The translations under genes were made by a program, and so were the position numbers. The notes under the pieces are model-generated. The model worked only from the letters and a program-made list of their open reading frames with translations, was not told the origin of the DNA and ran no database searches. DNA of 64,000 nucleotides from Lachnospiraceae bacterium (GTDB lineage: Bacteria > Bacillota > Clostridia > Lachnospirales > Lachnospiraceae): contig AP025576.1 of NCBI GenBank assembly GCA_022845955.1, positions 4,030,001 through 4,094,000 of the forward strand, in the 5' to 3' direction. Shown piece after piece: positions 1 through 9,620 of this stretch; position 1 is the first letter of the stretch; each line of letters opens with the position of its first letter.

Positions 1-1192
1 CGATTTCTTCGGATGCAACCAGCGTGATAAGGTTCGGATGTGCCAAGTCCCGATAAACGGGTACGGTACGTTTCAGGTTTGCAACCGCCTCCCCGCTGCT
101 TATACAAGCCCTGTCTGTCGGTGCACCTGCAAATTTAATAAAATACTTACGTCTGCCGTCTGTTACGCCAAAACAAATGTTACCTGAATCCTGGTTATCA
201 TAAACCTTGAAAACCCTGCCGTATTTGCTAAGAAAGGAAAAATCAAACGGGGCCTTGAGTTTAAAGGGAACACCGTCCGTGTATTGGATATAAAAATCCT
301 TGAGATACCATTTTCTTAAAGGGGAGCGCCCTTCTTTCAGACACCGGGCGTTTTCTTCATTCCAACGCAGCGTTTCCGGCAGTTCAGCAGGATTATGATA
401 TTTCACCCACACTATGGATGTGAGCGCGGCGGTAACAATATAGCAGGTTAACGTCTCCCAAAACAACAGCGGCGGTTCCCCGCCAAAATAGCCGCGGACA
501 AGTCCGGTAGAAAAACAGGCATTGTCATTTTCTCCGAAGGTCTTAAAATCATACCATGGATCGCCGTAATTCCCAAATCCCTCATCAAGCAGATCAACTA
601 CATAAATTTCACCGTCGGTACCAACCAATAAATTACCTTCATGATAATCCCCGTGCAGAAAGCATTGCGGACGGTCGTGCAATAAAGCCCGGTTACGTTC
701 CAGATATTCCAGGACAACATCACTGTCCTTAAATGTAATTCCGCTGGCACGATAGGCTTCTATTCTTTCCTCTATTACCGCAAAGTAACGTTGTTCCCAG
801 TCTGCGGAGTCAGCAGGCGCAGCCAGCCTGTGGACCAAACGCAAAATCTTCCCTGCCTTCAGGCCCAGGTCATACTGCTCCGCCGCGGACATAAGAGGCA
901 TGGCTTCTTCGGCGTCCGCCCCGTCAATCCACGCCGACAGGGAATAGCAGATTTTTCCTGCATCAAACGTCCCAAACGCAAGCGGCTGCGGTACAGGAAC
1001 CCCCGAGTCGTATAGTCTCTCCATCCGGCGGTACTCCGCCCTTTTGTTCTCAATCCCGGAAATATCTGAAATACGCAGGAACATACGAGTTCCGTCCTCT
1101 GCGGTCACACAGTATTTCTTATCTTCCGACCAGCCTTTAGTAATTGATTCTACTTTAGAAAATCCTTCCAGACCTTTCCATGTAATCCCCAT
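1..1192 (-). CDS. Aminoglycoside-phosphotransferase-like protein fused to a second kinase-like domain (partial, runs off left edge)
   Basis: The minus-strand frame is open from an ATG at 1192 to the window edge, about 397 codons. The start is chosen because GGGAGG at 1201-1206 is well spaced for it; an in-frame ATG at 1198 is too close. Residues 1-250 look like the APH/choline kinase fold: a Brenner motif HGDYHEGNLLV, then VDLLDEGFGNYGDPWYDF in place of the usual metal-binding DFG-like loop. After about residue 300 a second fold begins (FDFSFLSKYGRVFKVYD, then YFIKFAGAP) resembling the N-lobe of small Firmicutes Ser/Thr-kinase-like proteins, including a VAIK-like lysine. The substrate is unknown; I would not call it an antibiotic resistance gene. 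It lies 83 bp downstream of polC. Confidence 0.72.
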   Translation of the reverse strand, partial: MGITWKGLEGFSKVESITKGWSEDKKYCVTAEDGTRMFLRISDISGIENKRAEYRRMERLYDSGVPVPQPLAFGTFDAGKICYSLSAWIDGADAEEAMPLMSAAEQYDLGLKAGKILRLVHRLAAPADSADWEQRYFAVIEERIEAYRASGITFKDSDVVLEYLERNRALLHDRPQCFLHGDYHEGNLLVGTDGEIYVVDLLDEGFGNYGDPWYDFKTFGENDNACFSTGLVRGYFGGEPPLLFWETLTCYIVTAALTSIVWVKYHNPAELPETLRWNEENARCLKEGRSPLRKWYLKDFYIQYTDGVPFKLKAPFDFSFLSKYGRVFKVYDNQDSGNICFGVTDGRRKYFIKFAGAPTDRACISSGEAVANLKRTVPVYRDLAHPNLITLVASEEI

Positions 1193-1221
1193 CTCCATCT
1201 CCTCCCGGTTACCGCTCCGAT

Positions 1222-1262
1222 TTAAAACAGGGACCGGCGCCTGTTCACCAGGCTGTCCGGCC
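1222..1262 (-). terminator. Possible terminator after polC
   Basis: An imperfect stem (GCCTG/CAGGC inner arm, CCGG/CCGG outer arm) follows the polC stop and is followed on the minus strand by CCTGTTTTAAA. The interior loop and short U-tract make this a weak call. Confidence 0.35.
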
Positions 1263-1275
1263 CCGGAAGTTCTGA

Positions 1276-4200
1276 TTATATAGCAAAATCAAACAGGCTG
1301 ATCTGGTTGGATTCCGGCAAATCTCCCAAAAGCTTCAGATCATCCATCAAATCCACCACCGTCTTGGAAACCTTCGTGCGCTGCCGGAAATCATCCTTGG
1401 AAAGGAAGGGGCCGTCTTTTGCCGCTTCCACAATGGCATCCGCCGCTTTTTCACCCAGACCGTCTATACTGTTCAGCGAAGGCATGATTTTGTCGTCCAC
1501 CACCTGAAAGCTCCGGGACTGTGCCGAGAAAATATCTATGGGCACAAATTCGAAGCCTCTTGCATACATTTCCTGTACCACCTTCATATCCCTTGCCGCA
1601 TCCTGTTCCTTTTTGGAAAGTACGTCACTACGCCTTTTATAGTCCGCCATAACCTGTTCCAGATGCTTCTGTCCCTGGCACATGAGTTCATAGGAAAACG
1701 CGGATGCACGGATACTGAAAAACGCCGCATAATAGGCAAGCGGATAATTCACCTTACAATAGGCAATACGCCAGGCCATCATAACATATGCCGCAGCGTG
1801 GGCCTTCGGGAACATGTATTTAATCTTCTTACAGGACCAGATATACCAGTCCGGCACATCAGCCGCCAGCATGGCCTCTTCCATTTCCGGCTTCAGGCCC
1901 TTTCCTTTCCGCACACTTTCCATGATAGTGAAGGCAAGGCTGCTTTCCACACCCATCTCAATGAGATAGAGCATGATATCATCCCTGGTGCAGATTGCGG
2001 TGGAAATAGTGGCTTTTCCTTCCTTAATCAGTGTCTGGGCGTTGCCCAGCCATACGTCCGTACCATGGGCCAGTCCCGCGATACGCACCAGATCGGAAAA
2101 GGAGGTGGGCTTGGTATCCAGAAGCATCTGCATGGCAAATTCCGTACCGAACTCCGGTATGCCCAACGCGCCCAGCAGACAGCCGTCTATCTGCTCCGGA
2201 GTAATGCCAAGCGCCCCGGTATTCTGGAACAGGGACATGACCTGGGGATCGTCCAGAGGGATTGTGGTGGGATCCACCCCCGTCAGGTCCTGGAGCATAC
2301 GGATCATGGTGGGATCATCGTGTCCCAGGATATCCAGCTTCAGCAGGTTATGGTCGATGGAATGGTAATCAAAATGGGTGGTTACCGTATCCGTTGTCAT
2401 ATCGTTGGCGGGGTGCTGCACCGGGGTAAAGGAGTTGATTTCTTCACCGAGAGGAAGTACGATAATACCGCCGGGATGCTGCCCGGTACTCCTGCGTATG
2501 CCGGTACAGCCGGTTACGATCCGGTTGATTTCACAGGTCCTTTTCTTGGAGCCCCGTTCCTCATAATAGTTCTTCACATAACCAAAGGCTGTTTTATCCG
2601 CCAGGGTACCGATCGTCCCCGCACGGAAGGTCTGTCCGGCACCGAAAATTACTTCTGTATATTTATGGGCCTTACTCTGATACTCCCCGGAAAAGTTCAG
2701 GTCAATATCCGGTTCCTTATCCCCTTTAAAGCCGAGAAAGGTTTCGAAAGGAATGTCAAAGCCGTCTTTTTCCAGCGGTTCCCCGCATACCGGACAGTAT
2801 TTGTCCGGCATATCGCAGCCGGCCTTGCCGGTATACGCTTTCACATCGGGGGAATTAAAGTCATTGTAATGGCATTTCAGGCAATAATAGTGCGGGCTTA
2901 AGGCGTTTACCTCCGTTATCCCCGCCATAAACGCTACCAGGGAGGATCCTACGGAACCGCGGGAGCCTACCAGATAACCGTCCTCCACCGATTTCCACAC
3001 CAGCTTCTGGGCGATAATATACATAACGGCAAACCCATTGGTAATAATGGAGTTCAATTCCTTTTCCAGACGTTTTTCCACGATGGGGGGCAGCTCCTCC
3101 CCATACATTTCATGCGCTTTATTGTAGCAGATATCCGTCAGCGTCTTGTCACTGTCCGGGATGACCGGGGCACACTTATCCGGCCGTACCGGCGAGATGG
3201 ATTCTATCTGATCCGCAATCAGGTTGGTGTTGGTTATCACCACTTCTTCCGCCTTGTCGCTTCCCAGGTACTGGAATTCCTCCAGCATTTCTTCTGTGGT
3301 GCGAAGATACAGAGGGGCCTGATCATCGGAATCCTTAAAGCCCTTGCCCGCCATGATGATCCGGCGGTAAACCTCATCCTCCGGATCCAGGAAATGCACA
3401 TCGCAGGTAGCCACTACAGGCTTATTGTACTGCTCTCCCAGGGCCACAATGCGTTTATTCACTTCCTGTATATCCTCTATGGAATTGATATTCCGGATCT
3501 TTTCCTCGTTGATCATGAATTTATTGTTGCCGGAGGGCTGTATTTCCAGATAATCATAAAAATTTACGATTCTGGCAATGTCCGCATCGCTTTTTTCATC
3601 CAGCAGGGCACGGTACAGTTCGCCCGCTTCACAGGCGCTTCCCAATATCAGCCCTTCCCTGCATTCCTGGAACAGGCTTTTGGGCACACGGGGCCTTTTG
3701 GCATAATAGGTCAGATGGGATTCCGATATCAGTTTATACAGATTCACCCTTCCCGTATTATTTTTGGCCAGGATGATCGCATGGTAGGTGGGCAGCCTTT
3801 TCACAATATCCGGATTGGAATCACCCAGGGCATTTACCTTCGCCAGGGTATCCACCCCCTCCTTCAGCAGTCTGTCCGACAGCTTGATGAAAATCTCCGA
3901 AGTGGCCTCTGCATCATCTACGGCGCGGTGATGGTTTTCCAGGGAAATCCCCAGGCTTTTACATACCGCATCCAGCGTATGCTTGGCCTGGTGAGGCAGA
4001 AGCACCCGGGCAATCCCGACAGTATCCACGTATGTATAATCGAAGGGCAGGCTCTGTCTTTCCGCATTCTCCCGGATGAAGCTGATATCAAAGCTGGCAT
4101 TGTGGGCCACCAGCACGGTCCCTTCGCAAAATTCCAGGAACCGGGGAAGCACCTCTTCAATCGCAGGCGCATCCATGACCATTTCGTCATTGATGCCGGT

Positions 4201-5982
4201 AAGCTTTTCGATTTCAAAAGGAATCGGCACTTTGGGATTCACAAAGGTGGAAAAACGGTCCCTGATCTCCCCGTTTATAACCTTAACCGCGCCGGTTTCA
4301 ATAATCCTGTTTTTAATCGGGGAAAAACCTGTGGTTTCAATATCAAATACCACATAGCTGCCCGCCAGGGGCTGTCCCTTTCCATTCGTGACGATTTCCT
4401 TCAAATCATCTACCAAATAAGCCTCCACCCCATATATGACCTTGAAAAAATCATTTTTGTCAGGATTGGGATCGCCGGCTTCCTTACGCTTGTTTTTTTC
4501 CGCTTTCCACAAATCGTCAATGAGATGATTGGCGTCGGGGAAGGACTGGACCACACCGTGATCCGTGATGGCGATAGCCGGATGGCCCCACTGATATGCT
4601 CTCTTAACAATATCCTTGGCTTCCGATACCCCGTCCATATCGCTCATTTTGGTATGACAGTGCAGCTCCACCCGCTTCCGGACACTGTGATCCATTCGGC
4701 TGTGCGTAAAATCGCTGATTTTCTTAACACCTACAATGGAACCGATGGTCAGTTCTCCGTCGAACTTGTCAATCATGGTGATTCCCTTGATTTTCACAAA
4801 TGCACCGGGTTTGATGCCTTCGCAGATCTCCGCCACCTGCTCGTTTTTAGCGAACATTTTTATCGTCATCGTATCGGAAAAATCCGTCACATCAAAAATA
4901 AGGATAGTCCGCTCGTTCTTGATCTCTCTTTTATCCATGTTCAGGATTTTACCCCGGATGGCTACTTCGCCGATTTCTCCCATAATATCTTCAATGGCGA
5001 TGGCTTCTTCTTCAAAATCCCTGCCATAAAGCACATCGGGATTATCCGAGCGCTTGGCAGACTTAAAGAAGTCACCGTCTCCCTTGAATTTACCTTTGCC
5101 TCTGCCAAAGCCGCCCGACTTTCTGCCGGCAAAGGTCTTCCCCTCCAGCCCCGTACCGGAAGAAGGCTTCGCTTCCTTGAGGACAGTTCCGGTGCCGGGC
5201 GCCCTGCCCTTTACCGTTCCTCCGTCGAAGGGTGCCCCCTGACCGGCTTTGGCTCCGTTCTCCTTTGCCGATGCCGCCAGGTAAGCTTCATAAGCGGTAT
5301 CCGCATTCCGGGGATCCGCCTGGCCGCCGTTCTGCGCAAAAGCCGGAGCGGCAGGCATTTCCTGATAGCCTTCCCCCTCCTGGCCGCTCCGGTTTCCCGA
5401 CCCGGTAAAGCGAGCGGCGATTTCCGCCACCCTGCGGGCGATAAAAATATCATCCTCTTCCTTAAATCTGCCGGTTCTCGCTTCCCGGTACTCCACAAAT
5501 ACATTCACAGGCAGGCCGCAGCGTTCAAAGAAAATTTTTTCCAGAATACGGGTCAGTTCCTCACTTTTTGTCCTTGCGAGAACAGTATCCTCAATACACA
5601 GGTTCATGCGCCCTTCCTCCGGGAAGAGAACCTGCGCATTTTTGAACATACTGTACATCAAATGGCTGTACTCCTGCAGCTCCAGCAGGATGCTGTCCCT
5701 GTAGACCTCCAGGAGCTTCTCCGGGTTATACTGGGACGAAAGACAGTATTTTTCATATATTTTGATGGTTATGTTACATCCGGAGAAAAGCTGCTTCTTA
5801 ATCTCCTTCTCCACCGTAAAAATCGTATCCTTCTGTATCAGTCTCTCACTGGTCAGATAGACCCGCACAAAGTCCTTCTGCTTCGTTGCCGTCACCCGCT
5901 CTATCCGGGTCTGCTCAAGCAGGCTTTTCAGCTTGCTGTCCAGTTTTAATCCGGGGAATACTTCAAAAAAAGCCTTTGCCAT
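1276..5982 (-). CDS. polC: DNA polymerase III alpha subunit, PolC type
   Basis: This 1568-residue protein is the replicative polymerase of low-GC Gram-positives, with built-in 3'-5' proofreading. Domains in order: PolC N-terminal region (1-190), a Gly/Lys-rich low-complexity linker (about 195-310), an OB-fold (about 320-425), and a PHP domain (ELHCHTKMSDMDG near 436). The PHP domain is split by a DnaQ-like exonuclease (VVFDIETTGFSP near 543, VAHNASFD). The C-terminal half is the polymerase: GSRGSVGSSLVAF near 1006, a CLKC/CPVC zinc-ribbon pair near 1031 and catalytic PDIDLNFSGE near 1090. It is somewhat longer than Bacillus PolC (about 1437), mostly because of the linker. The ATG abuts the ispG stop codon with no gap, and its Shine-Dalgarno lies inside ispG, so the two are translationally coupled. 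Confidence 0.98.
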   Translation of the reverse strand: MAKAFFEVFPGLKLDSKLKSLLEQTRIERVTATKQKDFVRVYLTSERLIQKDTIFTVEKEIKKQLFSGCNITIKIYEKYCLSSQYNPEKLLEVYRDSILLELQEYSHLMYSMFKNAQVLFPEEGRMNLCIEDTVLARTKSEELTRILEKIFFERCGLPVNVFVEYREARTGRFKEEDDIFIARRVAEIAARFTGSGNRSGQEGEGYQEMPAAPAFAQNGGQADPRNADTAYEAYLAASAKENGAKAGQGAPFDGGTVKGRAPGTGTVLKEAKPSSGTGLEGKTFAGRKSGGFGRGKGKFKGDGDFFKSAKRSDNPDVLYGRDFEEEAIAIEDIMGEIGEVAIRGKILNMDKREIKNERTILIFDVTDFSDTMTIKMFAKNEQVAEICEGIKPGAFVKIKGITMIDKFDGELTIGSIVGVKKISDFTHSRMDHSVRKRVELHCHTKMSDMDGVSEAKDIVKRAYQWGHPAIAITDHGVVQSFPDANHLIDDLWKAEKNKRKEAGDPNPDKNDFFKVIYGVEAYLVDDLKEIVTNGKGQPLAGSYVVFDIETTGFSPIKNRIIETGAVKVINGEIRDRFSTFVNPKVPIPFEIEKLTGINDEMVMDAPAIEEVLPRFLEFCEGTVLVAHNASFDISFIRENAERQSLPFDYTYVDTVGIARVLLPHQAKHTLDAVCKSLGISLENHHRAVDDAEATSEIFIKLSDRLLKEGVDTLAKVNALGDSNPDIVKRLPTYHAIILAKNNTGRVNLYKLISESHLTYYAKRPRVPKSLFQECREGLILGSACEAGELYRALLDEKSDADIARIVNFYDYLEIQPSGNNKFMINEEKIRNINSIEDIQEVNKRIVALGEQYNKPVVATCDVHFLDPEDEVYRRIIMAGKGFKDSDDQAPLYLRTTEEMLEEFQYLGSDKAEEVVITNTNLIADQIESISPVRPDKCAPVIPDSDKTLTDICYNKAHEMYGEELPPIVEKRLEKELNSIITNGFAVMYIIAQKLVWKSVEDGYLVGSRGSVGSSLVAFMAGITEVNALSPHYYCLKCHYNDFNSPDVKAYTGKAGCDMPDKYCPVCGEPLEKDGFDIPFETFLGFKGDKEPDIDLNFSGEYQSKAHKYTEVIFGAGQTFRAGTIGTLADKTAFGYVKNYYEERGSKKRTCEINRIVTGCTGIRRSTGQHPGGIIVLPLGEEINSFTPVQHPANDMTTDTVTTHFDYHSIDHNLLKLDILGHDDPTMIRMLQDLTGVDPTTIPLDDPQVMSLFQNTGALGITPEQIDGCLLGALGIPEFGTEFAMQMLLDTKPTSFSDLVRIAGLAHGTDVWLGNAQTLIKEGKATISTAICTRDDIMLYLIEMGVESSLAFTIMESVRKGKGLKPEMEEAMLAADVPDWYIWSCKKIKYMFPKAHAAAYVMMAWRIAYCKVNYPLAYYAAFFSIRASAFSYELMCQGQKHLEQVMADYKRRSDVLSKKEQDAARDMKVVQEMYARGFEFVPIDIFSAQSRSFQVVDDKIMPSLNSIDGLGEKAADAIVEAAKDGPFLSKDDFRQRTKVSKTVVDLMDDLKLLGDLPESNQISLFDFAI

Positions 5983-7041
5983 TTATGCCTCCCAATGCAG
6001 CAGTTCGTCGCGGAGAACCGAAAGCAGATCTTCTTCCGGGACCTTACGGATAATTTCTCCTTTTTTAATCAACAGCCCTTCTCCGACGCCGCCTGCGATT
6101 CCGATATCCGCTTCCCTGGCCTCTCCCGGTCCGTTCACCGCACATCCCATGACCGCCACCTTGATCCCGTCCAGCGGGATATCGGCCACCATGGCCTCCA
6201 CCTGGTTGGCCAGGCCGATGAGATCGATTTTGGTTCTGCCGCAGGTAGGGCAGCTCACCACTTCTATCCCTCCCTTACGAAGGCCCAGCGTACGCAGCAG
6301 CAGCCTGGCTGAACGCACTTCTTCCACCGGATCCCCTGTGAGGGAAACACGAATGGTGTCACCGATTCCTTCATAAAGGATAATTCCCAGGCCTATGGAG
6401 GATTTGATATTTCCGCTCCACAGCGTCCCTGCCTCCGTTATCCCTACATGCAGGGGATAATCCGTTTTCTCCGCCAGGATCTCATGGGCTTTGATGCACA
6501 TGAGCACATCGGAGGATTTGATACTGATAACCAGATTGGTATAGTCCAGATCTTCGATCATTTTCACCTTATCCAGGGCGCTCTCCACAATACCTTCTGC
6601 CGTGACGCCTCCGTATTTTTCCACCAGCTGACGCTCCAGGGATCCGCTGTTTACGCCGACACGGATGGGGATATTTCTTTCCTTCGCCACACTTACCACC
6701 GCAGCCACATTCTCTTTGGAACCAATATTCCCGGGATTGATACGTATCTTATCCGCGCCGTTTTCCATCGCGGCAATCGCCATCTTATAATCAAAATGGA
6801 TATCCGCCACAAGGGGGATATGGATTCTTTTCTTGATTTCCCCAATCGCCTTTGCCGCTTCCATATTCGGGACCGTACTGCGGATAATATCACAGCCCGC
6901 CTCCTCCAGGCGGAGGATTTGCGCCGCAGTGGCTTCCACATCCTCCGTCCGCGTATTTGTCATGGATTGAATCAGCACCGGGCTGCCTCCGCCGATTACC
7001 CGATCCCCTATTTTCACTTGTCTGGTATGATCTCTGTACAT
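5983..7041 (-). CDS. ispG: 4-hydroxy-3-methylbut-2-en-1-yl diphosphate synthase (flavodoxin type)
   Basis: IspG catalyses the penultimate MEP-pathway step, converting methylerythritol cyclodiphosphate to HMBPP with a [4Fe-4S] cluster. The 352-residue length fits the short bacterial form. The N-terminus ([13 protein letters not shown], then [10 protein letters not shown]) starts the TIM barrel. The cluster ligands are visible as SCPTCGR near residue 262 and [10 protein letters not shown] near 296. AGGGAG lies upstream of the ATG. The gene begins 14 bp after the osmoprotectant-binding lipoprotein and ends exactly where polC starts, so it sits inside a transporter-ispG-polC transcription unit. 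The other MEP gene here, dxr, is about 8 kb away on the same strand. Confidence 0.97.
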   Translation of the reverse strand: MYRDHTRQVKIGDRVIGGGSPVLIQSMTNTRTEDVEATAAQILRLEEAGCDIIRSTVPNMEAAKAIGEIKKRIHIPLVADIHFDYKMAIAAMENGADKIRINPGNIGSKENVAAVVSVAKERNIPIRVGVNSGSLERQLVEKYGGVTAEGIVESALDKVKMIEDLDYTNLVISIKSSDVLMCIKAHEILAEKTDYPLHVGITEAGTLWSGNIKSSIGLGIILYEGIGDTIRVSLTGDPVEEVRSARLLLRTLGLRKGGIEVVSCPTCGRTKIDLIGLANQVEAMVADIPLDGIKVAVMGCAVNGPGEAREADIGIAGGVGEGLLIKKGEIIRKVPEEDLLSVLRDELLHWEA

Positions 7042-7055
7042 AAGCTCTCCCTCTG

Positions 7056-7946
7056 CTATTTAGTGATAAGGCCTTTTTCAACAAGGAATTCTTTGGCGAC
7101 TTCTTTTTCGTCCCTGCCTTCCACCTCTACCTGATAGTTCATATTACGCATTTCCTCATCGGAAATCTGTCCCGTAAGCTTTTCCAGTGTATCGGCCAGT
7201 CCCGGGTATTTCTCCAGCGTATCCGTCCGGACTACGGTACCGGCATAATAGGTTGCAAACAGGCTCTTATCATCCTCCAGAAGCTTCACATCGGCCGCTG
7301 CCAGCTGGGCATCGGTGGTAAATGCATTGGTGACGTCGATTTCACCATTGGCCATAGCCTGATATTTCAAAGCGATATCCACATCCACGGTTCCCTTGAA
7401 ATCCATTCCATAAGCTTCGCAGATCATGGGATATCCATCCTCCCTTTCCATATAATCCGGGTTTCCTCCGAAAATCAGGTTCCCGGATGCTGCTGCCAGG
7501 TCGCTGAAGGTTTCCAGCCCATAGCTTTCCGCAGCTTCCTTTCTCACCGCCAGAACGTAGGAATTCTGGAAGCCGTACAGGCCGCTCCAGGTCAGACCCA
7601 TATCCTGGTAATCCTTCTGCAGGTTCTCATACAGCATATCGGAATCCTCTTCCTTCTCATGCTTCAGCACCGTCATCCAGGCCGTCCCGGTATATTCCGG
7701 GTATAAATCAAAATCCCCTTTGAGAAGTGCCGGCTGGATATTGGTGGTTCCGCCGCCGATCCCTTTGGTGATTTCCACCGGGACATCCAGATCGTTCTCA
7801 ATAAGCTGCCCAATGATTTCCGTGAGGATGTACTGCTCCGTCATCGGCTTCGATGCAATTCTGACCGGTTCCTTTTCTTTCCCGCACCCTGCCAGTGTTC
7901 CAATGGCAAGCAATGCCGCCGCCAAAAATATCCTGTTCTTTTTCAT
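7056..7946 (-). CDS. Osmoprotectant (glycine betaine/carnitine/choline) ABC transporter substrate-binding lipoprotein
   Basis: This is a 296-residue extracytoplasmic lipoprotein of the OpuAC/ProX family. The start at 7946 ([16 protein letters not shown]) is chosen over an upstream in-frame start because AAAGGA is correctly placed and it begins a clean signal peptide ending in the lipobox LAGC. The mature protein shows family features: [32 protein letters not shown] split by these short motifs, and a second lobe [12 protein letters not shown]. It is the last gene of permease-ATPase-binding protein, 48 bp after the ATPase. A quaternary-amine compatible solute is the expected ligand; the exact one cannot be read here. 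Confidence 0.9.
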   Translation of the reverse strand: MKKNRIFLAAALLAIGTLAGCGKEKEPVRIASKPMTEQYILTEIIGQLIENDLDVPVEITKGIGGGTTNIQPALLKGDFDLYPEYTGTAWMTVLKHEKEEDSDMLYENLQKDYQDMGLTWSGLYGFQNSYVLAVRKEAAESYGLETFSDLAAASGNLIFGGNPDYMEREDGYPMICEAYGMDFKGTVDVDIALKYQAMANGEIDVTNAFTTDAQLAAADVKLLEDDKSLFATYYAGTVVRTDTLEKYPGLADTLEKLTGQISDEEMRNMNYQVEVEGRDEKEVAKEFLVEKGLITK

Positions 7947-7994
7947 CCTTATATGTCCTTTCTTCTTTGCAGCCGCCGTTACGCACACAGCAGC

Positions 7995-8723
7995 TTATGC
8001 CCTGTCCGATATCAGCTTTCTCACAAAATCCGTGGCCGGATTCGCCCTGATTTCCTCCGGCGGCCCGTCCTGGATAATCCTGCCCTCATCCATAACCACA
8101 ATACGGGTACCGAGACGCAGTGCTTCGTCAATATCATGGGTAACAAAAACAATGGTTTCCTTCTGCCGGCGGTGAATCCTGCCGATTTCCTCCTGCAGCC
8201 TGCGCCGGGTAATCTCATCCACCGCGCCGAAGGGTTCGTCCATCAGCAGGATTTCCGGTGAATTCATCAATGCCCTTGCTATACCCACACGCTGTTTCTG
8301 GCCGCCCGAAAGTTCGTCCGGATATCTTCTTAGCACCTCTTCCGGCAGCTCCACCAACTCCAGCAGCCGGTTCACCCTCTCCTTCACCGCTTTCTTATCC
8401 TTTTTCCGGGATAAATCGGCCACATAAGAAATATTTTTTGCAATAGTTAAATGGGGAAAGAGTCCGGTCTCCTGCACCACATACCCCAATTTTCTGCGAA
8501 GTTCGGTGAGATCGGTATCCGCCAGATCTTTACCATTCACCATCACCCGGCCTGCGTTTGGCTTCAAAAGGCCGTTCATCAGCTTGAGAGCCGTTGTTTT
8601 TCCGCAGCCGGAAGTACCGATAAGCATGACAAACTCTCCCTGTGTGATGTCCAGGTTAAAATGCTCCAGCACCCCTTTCTTCCCATAGGCTGCCGTTATA
8701 TCTGTCAGTGAAATCACACTCAT
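7995..8723 (-). CDS. Osmoprotectant ABC transporter ATP-binding protein
   Basis: This 242-residue ABC ATPase has Walker A (GTSGCGKTT, residues about 37-45), a Q-loop (VVQETGLFPHLT), the signature LSGGQKQRVGIARAL, Walker B (ILLMDEPFGAVD) and the H-loop FVTHD. It ends shortly after the nucleotide-binding domain. The paired CBS domains that lengthen OpuCA/OpuAA-type ATPases and sense ionic strength or c-di-AMP are therefore missing. The ATG overlaps the permease stop (ATGA), and GGGAG sits in the permease 3' end, indicating coupled translation. It energises import with the neighbouring permease and binding protein. Confidence 0.93.
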   Translation of the reverse strand: MSVISLTDITAAYGKKGVLEHFNLDITQGEFVMLIGTSGCGKTTALKLMNGLLKPNAGRVMVNGKDLADTDLTELRRKLGYVVQETGLFPHLTIAKNISYVADLSRKKDKKAVKERVNRLLELVELPEEVLRRYPDELSGGQKQRVGIARALMNSPEILLMDEPFGAVDEITRRRLQEEIGRIHRRQKETIVFVTHDIDEALRLGTRIVVMDEGRIIQDGPPEEIRANPATDFVRKLISDRA

Positions 8724-9382
8724 GCCTGCCGCTCCCTTCTGCCTCTCGCCCCGTCGCTCCAGGGAATCTTCTTTTCCAGCAGATATATCAGCCGGTCGGA
8801 AATCAGCGCCACAAGGGCGATCAGTATACTTCCCGCATAGGTCATGGCCGCATTATTCGTGGTTATCCCTCTGTAAATAGCCACACCCAGGCCGCCCGCC
8901 CCGATATAGGAAGCGATACCGCTCAGGGAAATAGTCATCACTACCATGCTTCTCACACCTGCAAGGATCACCGGCAGGGCCAAAGGCAGCTTTACCCGGA
9001 ACAGGATCTGCAGCCTGGTGCTGCCCATCCCGGCCGCCACCTCCGTCAGGAAGGGCTGGATAGTGCTGATTCCCGTATAGGTATTGCGCACGATAGGCAG
9101 CAGGCCGTATATACTCAGGGCAATAATTGCCGTTTTGTTTCCGATTCCCGTAAAAGGGATCAGAAATCCCAGCATGGAAATAGAAGGTATCGTATACAGT
9201 ACGTTAATGATATTCATTATAATCTGGGCCGGCTTCCGGAATTCACTGATGAGCACCCCGATGACAAGGCCCAAAAGCAGGGATATTGCCACGGAAATAC
9301 CCGCAATGCGTATATGCTGCAGGATCAGCTCCCCAAAAAAGGAGCTTCGTTCTGCATAGAGCCTGAAAATTTCCTGTATCAT
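8720..9382 (-). CDS. Osmoprotectant ABC transporter permease
   Basis: A 220-residue membrane protein of the OpuCB/ProW-like binding-protein-dependent transport family, with about six hydrophobic segments. The EAA-type cytoplasmic loop is visible as EVAAGMGSTRLQILFRVKLPLALPV split around the conserved glycine. The ATG at 9382 is preferred over an in-frame TTG further up; GGAG lies 10 nt upstream. OpuC-like systems often have two permeases flanking the ATPase. Only one is seen here, so it presumably acts as a homodimer. It is the first gene of the unit and starts about 23 nt after the predicted transcription start. Confidence 0.92.
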   Translation of the reverse strand: MIQEIFRLYAERSSFFGELILQHIRIAGISVAISLLLGLVIGVLISEFRKPAQIIMNIINVLYTIPSISMLGFLIPFTGIGNKTAIIALSIYGLLPIVRNTYTGISTIQPFLTEVAAGMGSTRLQILFRVKLPLALPVILAGVRSMVVMTISLSGIASYIGAGGLGVAIYRGITTNNAAMTYAGSILIALVALISDRLIYLLEKKIPWSDGARGRRERQA

Positions 9383-9411
9383 ACTATTTTGTCTCCAATC
9401 CAATCGTATTT

Positions 9412-9440
9412 ATTATACCCTTACCCGGTGGTTTTGGCAA
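9412..9440 (-). promoter_or_regulatory. Sigma-A-type promoter of the osmoprotectant transporter-ispG-polC unit
   Basis: On the minus strand, -35 TTGCCA (9440-9435) and -10 TATAAT (9417-9412) are 17 bp apart, five of six and six of six matches to consensus. The 238-bp gap to the alpha-galactosidase gene holds nothing else I can identify. Confidence 0.75.
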
Positions 9441-9620
9441 AGGTAAAAATTGATGTAATATGGCAGACGGCAAAAAGGGCCCGGCAACATCCGTCTGGAA
9501 TACGGCAAAAAAGCCTGGTGCCGCCGGCCCCTTCCCTTCTGCCCGGTCGGCAGCGAGAAAGGAACAGACGGTATCAGACCTTTTTACCGGCATACGGCTG
9601 GTATCCTTCGGAACAACAGC

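Noticed and set aside
1-1192. Aminoglycoside resistance gene
   Set aside because: The fold is APH-like, but the metal loop is atypical and a second kinase domain is fused. This is not a known resistance enzyme.
3112-5949. A 945-codon plus-strand open frame opposite polC, and other long antisense frames at 1663-2901 and 21213-22436
   Set aside because: They lie opposite strongly supported genes, have no family resemblance, are rich in His/Arg/Gln as expected for antisense frames of GC-rich codons, and lack ribosome sites.
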